Of a stretch of 13,966 bases of DNA, positions 6,557-13,966 are shown in pieces; positions within the stretch are counted from its first letter, which is position 1; every line of letters begins with the position of its first letter. Made by a program: the position numbers and the translations under genes. Source of the stretch: Phycisphaerales bacterium (GTDB taxonomy: Bacteria; Planctomycetota; Phycisphaerae; Phycisphaerales; SM1A02); assembly GCA_020427625.1 (NCBI GenBank), contig JAGQOI010000382.1, positions 1 through 13,966 of the forward strand, read 5' to 3'. The notes beneath the pieces are model-generated. The model was not told where the DNA came from. It saw only the letters and a program-made list of their open reading frames with translations, and searched no databases.

Positions 6557-7084
6557 ATGGCCTGGATCGTCAAACCCTCGGCGACGACGCAGATCGAACG
6601 TCGCAACGAGCCGTACCTGACGAAGGAGATGCGCGACGGGTACACCGCCGACCTCCTCCCTCGCTACGAGACGTCGATGGGCGCGCTCATGCCGATCCTC
6701 CACGACGTCCAGCACCGCAACGGGTGGATCCCCAAGCAGGCCATGGAGGAGATCGCGGCCTTCCTCGGCATCGCGCCGGCGGACGTGCTCGACACCGCGT
6801 CGTTCTACGAGGAATTCCACACCGAGCCGACCGGCAAGTACGTCGTCGGCATCTGCCAGTCGATCGCCTGCGAGGTCTGCGGCCACAAGGCGATCCTCGA
6901 TCACGTGCGCCAGAAACTCGGCATCGAACCCCACGAGACGACCGACGACGGCAAGTTCACGCTGCTCGCCCTCGAGTGTCTCGGCTCCTGCGACACCGCG
7001 CCGGTCGCCCTCGTCAACGACGACCTGCACGAAGGCCTGACCATCGAAGCGCTCGACGCAGTGCTCGATCGCCTGCCCGACTGA
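6557..7084 (+). CDS. nuoE: NADH-quinone oxidoreductase subunit E (complex I, 24-kDa subunit)
   Basis: A 175-residue thioredoxin-fold [2Fe-2S] protein of the NADH-oxidising module of complex I, which partners NuoF. The cluster ligands are in the expected pattern: C100-x4-C105 (CQSIAC) and C141-x3-C145 (CLGSC). C108 is an extra nearby Cys. The helical N-terminal part (YETSMGALMPILHDVQHRNGWIP) and the DTASFYEEFH segment are standard for the family. The gene begins 12 nt after nuoD; CGGAAC at 6545-6550 is the only weak ribosome-binding candidate. Confidence 0.97.
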   Translation: MAWIVKPSATTQIERRNEPYLTKEMRDGYTADLLPRYETSMGALMPILHDVQHRNGWIPKQAMEEIAAFLGIAPADVLDTASFYEEFHTEPTGKYVVGICQSIACEVCGHKAILDHVRQKLGIEPHETTDDGKFTLLALECLGSCDTAPVALVNDDLHEGLTIEALDAVLDRLPD

Positions 7085-7095
7085 TCCCCCCGAGC

Positions 7096-7331
7096 ATGAC
7101 CACGCCACGATCCAAGTCCCTCATGCGCAACCTCGGCGAGTTCTTCGGACACCTCGCGAAGGCGGTCCGGACCGATCCCGCCAAGGATCCGCACCGGACC
7201 GTGGTCCGCACCGAGGTCGAAGAGGAGGACCGCGGCGACGTCATCCTCCGGCGCACGACGATCGAAGAAGTCGAGGTCCGACGCGACGCCTCGAAGCCGA
7301 CGACCCCCCCGCCTCCACGGAACTCACCGCC

Positions 7332-7341
<10 letters not shown>
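7096..7341 (+). CDS. Small hypothetical protein encoded between nuoE and nuoF
   Basis: An 81-residue frame beginning 11 nt after nuoE and overlapping the start of nuoF by 10 nt, the packing expected of a real operon member. The N-terminal half has an amphipathic helix (MRNLGEFFGHLAKAVRTDP). The middle is charged and strand-like (RTVVRTEVEEEDRGDVILRR, then TIEEVEVR), and the tail is Pro-rich. There is no signal peptide, no membrane segment and no Cys cluster. A second ATG at 7123 would give 72 residues starting just at the helix. The frame stays open upstream through nuoE, so openness alone is not evidence; the support comes from position, start and composition. It is not a standard complex I subunit. 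A role in assembly or as an accessory subunit is only a guess. Confidence 0.6.
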
Positions 7342-8681
<1,340 letters not shown>

Positions 8682-8686
8682 AATAC

Positions 8687-8718
8687 GGTTCACCACGGAG
8701 GCGCGGAGGGCACGGAGG
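8687..8718 (+). repeat. Solo copy of the GGAGG-rich repeat after nuoF
   Basis: GGTTCACCACGGAGG then CGCGGAGGG and CACGGAGG. It differs by one base from the right arm at 5147-5180 (read in reverse complement) over 32 nt. Similarity to the left arm continues past the repeat: GGGGATTCTTGGGTTCGGAG here against GGGGATTTGGGTTTGGAAG after 4980. No inverted partner is found nearby, so this looks like a single end or a decayed element. It begins 5 nt after the nuoF stop. Confidence 0.85.
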
Positions 8719-8758
8719 GGGATTCTTGGGTTCGGAGTCGGAGTTCGGCGAACGAATG

Positions 8759-8786
8759 ACAACCCCCTCCGGATGGAGGGGGTTGT
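8759..8786. terminator. Perfect 12-bp hairpin between nuoF and the VIT/vWA gene
   Basis: ACAACCCCCTCC (8759-8770) pairs perfectly with GGAGGGGGTTGT (8775-8786) around a GGAT tetraloop. It lies between two convergent transcription units, 77 nt after the nuoF stop and 25 nt beyond the stop of the - strand gene, so it can terminate both. T-runs on either side are short. Confidence 0.8.
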
Positions 8787-8811
8787 GCGTTGGTCGGCGT
8801 AAGCGCGAGGG

Positions 8812-11800
8812 TCAGCGCGGCAGGGGTGCGGCGCGGGTCGGTTCGATGCGTCGGACGCCGTCCTGGAGGGCGATGGACTCCATCGCGCTCCGCTTCGCGC
8901 GGCCGACGTAGAGGCGAAGGTCCGGCGCCTCCTGTTCGATGACGAGTCCCGCCGTCCGCAACGATGCGGCGAGGGCGACACTCGGGCGGTCGACGAGGAC
9001 CGTCACCCGCAGCTCGCCGGTCGCATCGCCGCTGATGAGCGGACGCGCGGCCGGGTCGAGACGAGTGTCGAGCTTGATCTGGCGCACGTACGATTCGATC
9101 TCGTCCGTCGCGGCCTTCGCGACGGCGTCGAGGGCGGCGGTGCGGGGGACGTCGGGCGTCGCCGCGCCGTCGTCGGCCGTCGTGACGAGGGCGTCGACGA
9201 GCATCATCACCGGTGCCGCGGACGGGTGGAGGGTGCCGAGCACGAACGCGATCTCGCGAGCGACGTCGACGCGCCCGGCCTTCGCTTCGTCGACGGCGAC
9301 GCCGACGAGTCGTGGCGTGACGAGGTGTCCGCCGGAGGCGATGAATCCGTGCTCGCCGCGCGCCTGCCACTCGCGGGCGAGGTCGGTGAGCAGTGTCATC
9401 ATCGCGGTTGCGACGGGCTGTTCGGGTTCGATGGAGAGGGCCTGTTGCGCCCGGACGGCGGCGCCGTTGAAGTCGAGGGCGACGATGAGTGCGACCGAGG
9501 CACGGGCCAGGGCGGTCGCCTGCTGACGGCGGACGACCGCCTCATCGACCGGTTCCGGCTCGGCCGACGTTGCGACGATGAGGCCGGCCGCGTCGACGAC
9601 GCCGGTGTCGGCATCGGCCTTCGTGTCGCCGGCGGCGACGGTCTCGGCCGTCTCGGCGACGGTGTCGTCGGTGGTGGCGGCGGTTTCGTCGATGGCTCTG
9701 GCGAGGCCGCGCGTCGGACCGGCCTGTCGATCATCGGCGGCGGTCGTGCCACCCACGGTCGTGACGGTTTCGGTCGTCGCGCCCTTCTTGCGCAGTTGCT
9801 CGCGAACGGATTCGAGTCGCTTGAGTTCTTCGGGATCGCCGATCGCACGATCGCGTGCCGGCGCGGCCTCCGCCGGTGCGGCGGTCGCGGGCGCCGGGGG
9901 CGGCGGAGCGGACGGCGTCGCGTTCGGACGCGGCGTGCCACCGGCGGGCTGGTTGGCCGGAGATCCGCCCGAACCGGCGGCAAGCTGGTCCTCCCGGAGC
10001 ACGACTCGGCCGCGATGCTCCTTCATGAAGCCACCACCACCGCCTCCGCCTCCCGCAGATGACGCCGGCGCCGCCGTCGCATCCGGGCGCGGCGACGGAG
10101 CCGCGGGCACTTTGGCGGCGTCCTGAACGAGGAGGCCGAGCGCGGGAATGTCGCCGAGCAGCAGCGGCGTCACCTGCGGATCCTGAAGGACCATGATCCC
10201 CCTGGCATCCACCGTGTTGCCGAACCTGAACGTTTCGGCGTTCGGCTGGAATGTGAGGTCCTGATGCGCGACGCCGTCCACGCCGAAGAACATCTCGGTC
10301 GACGGCACGTTCGCGGCGGGATCGGTCGCGACCTTGTCGAACTCGGCGTAGACATATTCGATGGACGTTCTCAAGTCGTGTGCGGCGCCTTCACCGGCGT
10401 AGTAGAGACCGGCCAGGGAGCCGGCGCTGGAGCCGCCGCCTTGCCGGCGGGCCTCCGTTCCGAACTTCGTGCCGAGTTCGATGGCGTCGACGACCTTCTC
10501 ACCGGCGGTGCGGGCCTCGAAATCGACGGCCTCGCCGCCACTGATGCTCTTCGAGTCGGACTTGAGCACCGGTCGCCCGAGGCGCGCGCCGAGCGCGTCG
10601 ACGTCCGCGCCCCATCGCGCGCCGCCGTCGGTCGCATCACGACCGGCATCGCGGCGGTCCTGCTCGAACCACGCGGCGTCGGCGCCGAGTTGTTCGCGGT
10701 TCGCGCCGAAGACGCCTTCCCAGGTCATGCCGTGCGGGTATTCCACGGGCACGGCGACGAGCATGGGACGTCCGTCGAGGTTGACCTTCGCCTTTTCGAC
10801 GGCGACGAAACTCGTGAACGGCGTCATGAGACGGTACTCGACACCGAGCGCGACGACCGCGGCCTTGACGTCGGGCGGGACGTTGCCGTCCTGCATCGCC
10901 TTGAGGTGCGGCGTCGTGATCGCGTCGACCTTCGCCCGCGCCCAGAGCGTCGGGAGGACGTCGTGTTCCGCCGATTCGGCGGGCAGTGCGAAGGCCATGG
11001 TCTTCTCGTAGGCGCCGCGACCGGTGCGGCCGCGCAGGGTGAGCGTCGCGTTCGGTGCCGCGCCTTCGTAGCGACCGTGGATGACGAGCGGCGTTTCGTC
11101 GTAGAGGTCGGGGATGGCATCGAGGGGCGGGAAGCACTCGACGATCTGTGCCGCGCCGCCGTTGATGGTCACCTCGATGTTGGTGAGGACGGGGGTGGTG
11201 ATTCGTCGGACGAATCGTTCGACGAGTTCGTCGGCGTTGCCTTCATCGGTGATGAAGTCGGCCGCGCCGCAGCCGGCCTTCGCCATGCCGTCGAGCAGGT
11301 ATCGGTTCGGGCTGTCGCCGATGCCGACGCTGAAGAACCGGGTCATGCGTCGGTGTCGGGTGATGGCGTCGAGGATCTCCATGTCGTTGCCGACTTCGCC
11401 GTCGGTGAGGAAGAACACGATGCGCAGCGGGTCGGCGCCGACGTGTCCGCCGAGGGCTTCGCTGACGGCGAGCGTGCGTTCGCCGTTGCTCGTGCCCCAG
11501 AGCCCGCGGATGACGAGTTCGGTCGCTTCGCCGAGCGTCGAGAGATCGATGGCGTCGGCGTTCGTCCAGCGGAGGTCGAGCCCGTCGCGGACGCGCAGAC
11601 GTCCGAAGATGCTTCGTCCGTCGGGTCCGTCGCGGCCGTCGATGACGAGGGCGTCGACGGGCAGGCGCACGGTGATGCCACGTCCGTCGGCGGGCAGGTC
11701 CGCGAGGGCGGCGAGATCGATGGCGCGGTTCGCGGCGGGTTCGAGGGACTTGAGGACGGCGGGCTTCATCTCCGTGCCGCCGCCGCCCTGTCGGGCTTCG

Positions 11801-13824
11801 ACGTAGGCCATGGCTTCGGCGAGTCGTTCCTCGGTGAACGCCCGGGGCTCATCCCAGAGCGTGCTGAGCGAGTTGTTGAACGTGATGATGTTGAACGTAT
11901 CGTCGGCGCGCATCGTCTTGAGCGCCTTGACGAGGGTCTCCTTCGCCTTGGCGATCGGGAAGCCCTTCATGGAACCGGAGCAGTCGAGGACGAAGACCAT
12001 CTCGCGGGGCCGGATGTCCGGCGCGGCGACGCGGGCCGGGGGATCGACGAGCATCGTGAAGTAGCGTCCCTGGTCGCCGGCGTGCGCGAAGACGGCTTCC
12101 TCGATGGTGTCGTCGGTCTGTCGCCACTTGAGGATGAAGTCGCGGTTGGGGATGTCGCGATCGGTCTTCAGCGCGAGGGTGACGCGCTGCGGGAGTCCGT
12201 CGGCTTCGCGGGGCGCGGCGTCGGCGCGATCGATCTCGTGCAGTTCGGAGTCGAGGGCGCGGATGCCGGGTCCGCCGGTGTCGATGGTGACGGTGATGCC
12301 GATGTCGTGACCGGCGCGGGTGCCGGGCGGGACCGGCATGGGCGTGATGCGGCTCGCGTCGGGCACCTGGTCGGTGTCGGCGGCGAAGCCGGCGCCGGGA
12401 CGCGCGAGGTGCGAGACGTCGACGAAGAACCACCGGTTGTTGAGCCACCCGGTGCCGTCGGTGTAGAGGCGACCGATCTCCGACGACCCGTTCGCGTAGC
12501 GCGCCTCGAACTGGTACCAGAGGGTCGGGTCGTTCGGGCGCGGCTCGGGCGTGAACTCGATGCCGATGACGTCGCCCGCGGCCAGAGCGCGGATCGAGTC
12601 GTCGTCCGTCGTGCTCGTGATCGCGCCGAGCGCCTGCTGCGCGCCGACCTCGCCGATGCGCATGGTCGTGCGGGAGTGCCGGTCATGACGGAGGTTGATG
12701 TCCATGCCGGGCCGGAGTCCGTGGGCGAACCCGGCGCCGATGCGGAGCTGGGTCATGTTCTTGCGAGTCTGCGCACCCTGGATCTGGACGTCCATGGCGA
12801 CGGGCGGCACGGGCGTCGTGCCCCACCAGTCGACGCCGGGCTTGCGGATGGCGATGGCGCCGGACATGAGCCGCGCGAGCTGCGGGGCGCCGAGGATTCC
12901 CCGGGCTTCGGTCGCGCCGGTCTCGGTCATGCCGAAGGTCGCGGGTCCGAGGAGGACGATGCCGGGCGCGGCCTCGAGTCCTTCGGGCAGGGTGGCCATG
13001 GTGGCGCCGGATCGTCCCGGGATGTAGCGGGGCGAGACGACCATCGGGAAGTCGAACGCGTAGACGCCGTCGACGCTCTGGAGCATCTCGACGTAGCTGA
13101 TCTCGATGACGATGGTTTCGCCGGGCGGGATGTTGCCGATGGACTGCGTGAAGATGTTCGGACGTTCCTGTTCGAGCAGGCTGGCGACGTAGCCGCTCTC
13201 GATCGCCTGCTGGTAGATGCGTCGGGCTTCCTCGCGTTCCTTGACGTCGCCGACGATGACGCGATCGCCGACGGTCATGGTCATGCGGTCGACGGCGGAT
13301 CGGTGACCGAGCGGGAAGGTGTAGACGGCCTCGATGAAGGTGTCGTAGGTGTTCGTGTAGCGTTGTCGCACGGAGACGCGGCTGAAGCGTCCGGTGATGT
13401 GCGCATCGACGTCGGTGTGCTTGAGCGGGCAGGGACCGAGGAGGTTGCCGTCGCGGTCCCGGGCGTCGAGACGACCGCCGTCGGGCACCATGATCGCGGT
13501 GCTCGCGGAGGCGGTGGAGTTCGGCGTCGGGAGGAACATCGTCACGAGCACGAGGATGAGGATGAACGAGGCCGCGAGCTTGAGGCGCGGACTGCGCACC
13601 GTGCGCCAGAACGAGAACCGGGTGGTCTCGACGGTCGCGGCCCGTCGTCGGGGGGTCGCGCGTTCGGACGCGAGGGTCGCGAGGAGTCGATCGCGCCCGG
13701 CCGCGGCGGCATCGGCGTTGCGGGCATGCCAGACGCGGAGGAGGCCGTCGAGTTCGTCGCGCGGGGGAGCGGATGCGGTTCCGTTCGCCGGGTCGTCGCG
13801 GTGGGATCGGGGGGAGTTCTTCAT
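8812..13824 (-). CDS. Giant membrane-anchored VIT and vWA domain protein, possible anti-sigma/sensor
   Basis: A 1670-residue single-pass protein. Residues 1-80 are a basic, predicted cytosolic part, and 82-99 (KLAASFILILVLVTMFLP) a membrane helix; the rest should lie outside the cytoplasm. A VIT domain spans about 112-265 (YTNTYDTFIEAVYTFPL, GDVKEREEARRIYQQA, NIPPGETIVIEISYVEML). A vWA domain spans about 606-880 with an intact metal site: D614-x-S616-x-S618, T684, D808. From T684 to D808 is 124 residues, far longer than usual, so about 100 residues are inserted. About 200 more are inserted between VIT and vWA (271-475). The usual post-vWA region (about 880-1010, ending TPFTSFVAVE) is followed by about 660 extra residues: Gly/Pro/Ala-rich linkers, a Gly8 run (1258-1265), a short coiled-coil-like part (1331-1347), a helical repeat-like part (1430-1490), and a small alpha/beta end (about 1605-1665). 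GAGGTG lies 8 nt before the ATG. The start overlaps the sigma factor stop (ATGA), implying coupled translation. Confidence 0.92.
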   Translation of the reverse strand: MKNSPRSHRDDPANGTASAPPRDELDGLLRVWHARNADAAAAGRDRLLATLASERATPRRRAATVETTRFSFWRTVRSPRLKLAASFILILVLVTMFLPTPNSTASASTAIMVPDGGRLDARDRDGNLLGPCPLKHTDVDAHITGRFSRVSVRQRYTNTYDTFIEAVYTFPLGHRSAVDRMTMTVGDRVIVGDVKEREEARRIYQQAIESGYVASLLEQERPNIFTQSIGNIPPGETIVIEISYVEMLQSVDGVYAFDFPMVVSPRYIPGRSGATMATLPEGLEAAPGIVLLGPATFGMTETGATEARGILGAPQLARLMSGAIAIRKPGVDWWGTTPVPPVAMDVQIQGAQTRKNMTQLRIGAGFAHGLRPGMDINLRHDRHSRTTMRIGEVGAQQALGAITSTTDDDSIRALAAGDVIGIEFTPEPRPNDPTLWYQFEARYANGSSEIGRLYTDGTGWLNNRWFFVDVSHLARPGAGFAADTDQVPDASRITPMPVPPGTRAGHDIGITVTIDTGGPGIRALDSELHEIDRADAAPREADGLPQRVTLALKTDRDIPNRDFILKWRQTDDTIEEAVFAHAGDQGRYFTMLVDPPARVAAPDIRPREMVFVLDCSGSMKGFPIAKAKETLVKALKTMRADDTFNIITFNNSLSTLWDEPRAFTEERLAEAMAYVEARQGGGGTEMKPAVLKSLEPAANRAIDLAALADLPADGRGITVRLPVDALVIDGRDGPDGRSIFGRLRVRDGLDLRWTNADAIDLSTLGEATELVIRGLWGTSNGERTLAVSEALGGHVGADPLRIVFFLTDGEVGNDMEILDAITRHRRMTRFFSVGIGDSPNRYLLDGMAKAGCGAADFITDEGNADELVERFVRRITTPVLTNIEVTINGGAAQIVECFPPLDAIPDLYDETPLVIHGRYEGAAPNATLTLRGRTGRGAYEKTMAFALPAESAEHDVLPTLWARAKVDAITTPHLKAMQDGNVPPDVKAAVVALGVEYRLMTPFTSFVAVEKAKVNLDGRPMLVAVPVEYPHGMTWEGVFGANREQLGADAAWFEQDRRDAGRDATDGGARWGADVDALGARLGRPVLKSDSKSISGGEAVDFEARTAGEKVVDAIELGTKFGTEARRQGGGSSAGSLAGLYYAGEGAAHDLRTSIEYVYAEFDKVATDPAANVPSTEMFFGVDGVAHQDLTFQPNAETFRFGNTVDARGIMVLQDPQVTPLLLGDIPALGLLVQDAAKVPAAPSPRPDATAAPASSAGGGGGGGGFMKEHRGRVVLREDQLAAGSGGSPANQPAGGTPRPNATPSAPPPPAPATAAPAEAAPARDRAIGDPEELKRLESVREQLRKKGATTETVTTVGGTTAADDRQAGPTRGLARAIDETAATTDDTVAETAETVAAGDTKADADTGVVDAAGLIVATSAEPEPVDEAVVRRQQATALARASVALIVALDFNGAAVRAQQALSIEPEQPVATAMMTLLTDLAREWQARGEHGFIASGGHLVTPRLVGVAVDEAKAGRVDVAREIAFVLGTLHPSAAPVMMLVDALVTTADDGAATPDVPRTAALDAVAKAATDEIESYVRQIKLDTRLDPAARPLISGDATGELRVTVLVDRPSVALAASLRTAGLVIEQEAPDLRLYVGRAKRSAMESIALQDGVRRIEPTRAAPLPR

Positions 13825-13966
13825 GACGTGATCACCTCGTTGAGGATGGCGGCCAGTCGTTCGCGGGCCCGGGCGAGCAGCTTGTAGTAGCCGCTGCGGG
13901 ACACGCCGAGCGCGACGGACGCGGCGGCGACGGGATCGGTATCGAGGTAGTACAGGTGGATGGCGA
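13821..13966 (-). CDS. ECF-like RNA polymerase sigma factor, C-terminal part (runs off the window)
   Basis: Only the last 47 codons are in the window; the 5' part lies beyond position 13966. The peptide AIHLYYLDTD, VAAASVALGVSRSGYYKLLA and RARERLAAIL has the shape of sigma region 4: a hydrophobic helix, then a helix-turn-helix (VALGVSRSGYYKLL) that would read the -35 element, then an RARERL tail. This pattern is common in ECF-type sigma factors of planctomycetes; with so little sequence the exact subgroup is open, and another LuxR/region-4-like regulator cannot be fully excluded. Its TGA overlaps the ATG of the VIT/vWA gene by 4 nt, so the two are very likely one operon and functionally linked. 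Confidence 0.8.
   Translation of the reverse strand, partial: AIHLYYLDTDPVAAASVALGVSRSGYYKLLARARERLAAILNEVITS
13833..13838 (-). promoter_or_regulatory. Strong ribosome-binding site of the VIT/vWA gene, inside the sigma factor gene
   Basis: GAGGTG on the - strand, 8 nt before the ATG at 13824. It is the clearest Shine-Dalgarno site in the window and fixes the start of the 1670-residue protein in spite of the overlap with the upstream stop codon. Confidence 0.75.

Noticed and set aside
5231..7108. 625-codon - strand open frame across nuoD and nuoE
   Set aside because: Antisense to two conserved complex I genes; no recognisable domain.
10028..10056. Trinucleotide-like CCACC/CCGCC tract as a phase-variable microsatellite
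   Set aside because: It encodes the Gly8 run with mixed Gly codons and is not a perfect repeat, so slippage is unlikely to be regulated.
13580..13824. Classic zinc-binding (HxxxCxxC) anti-sigma domain at the N-terminus of the VIT/vWA protein
   Set aside because: No Cys occurs in residues 1-80, so the standard motif is absent. An anti-sigma role is kept only as a hypothesis from gene coupling and topology.
10264..13887. Very long + strand open frame (1207 codons) opposite the VIT/vWA gene
   Set aside because: Antisense to a gene with clear domains and a strong ribosome-binding site. The translation is rich in Arg, Gly, Asp and Val without any domain, as expected from GC-biased third positions of the real gene.

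Overview
The window is about 14 kb of GC-rich bacterial DNA. It looks like a planctomycete of the class Phycisphaerae. The assignment is inferred from three things: two secreted proteins that end in tandem dockerin-like calcium loops with a recurring WG(x)C ending, a giant VIT/vWA membrane protein encoded directly behind a sigma factor, and a small separate nuoD-nuoE-nuoF cluster. No 16S rRNA, tRNA, CRISPR array or transposase gene is visible.

Layout from left to right. (1) 64-2620, + strand: two secreted proteins. The first is a DNRLRE/CBM96-like beta protein and the second a PQQ-dependent sugar dehydrogenase of the soluble GDH type; both carry the same C-terminal dockerin-like module. A promoter with an overlapping imperfect palindrome and a roughly 165-nt leader precede the dehydrogenase. 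A perfect 11-bp hairpin (2660-2690) ends this block. (2) 2720-4243, - strand: a small lipoprotein followed by a WbpP-like NAD-dependent sugar-nucleotide epimerase, probably one operon. (3) 4330-4923, + strand: ubiX, divergent from the lipoprotein. Both of these divergent genes have a -10 box only 6-8 nt from the start codon, which suggests leaderless mRNAs. (4) 4947-5180: two 34-nt inverted copies of a GGAGG-rich repeat around about 166 nt of non-coding DNA; a third copy lies at 8687-8718, just after nuoF. (5) 5255-8681, + strand: nuoD, nuoE, an 81-residue small open frame and nuoF, tightly packed behind a good sigma70-type promoter and ended by a 12-bp hairpin (8759-8786). (6) 8812-13966, - strand: the end of an ECF-like sigma factor gene, overlapping by 4 nt the start of a 1670-residue single-pass membrane protein with VIT and vWA domains.

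Functionally the window mixes core energy metabolism (the quinone-site subunit and two NADH-module subunits of complex I, plus the prenyl-FMN synthase UbiX) with cell-surface functions (secreted dockerin-tagged proteins, sugar-nucleotide modification, lipoprotein). The most unusual item is the sigma factor/VIT-vWA pair. Its layout (cytosolic basic N-terminus, one membrane helix, very large outer part) fits a membrane anti-sigma factor or surface sensor, although no classic zinc anti-sigma motif is present. The VIT-vWA protein also carries two large insertions and a long C-terminal extension. Several long antisense open frames are GC-bias shadows and were left out.
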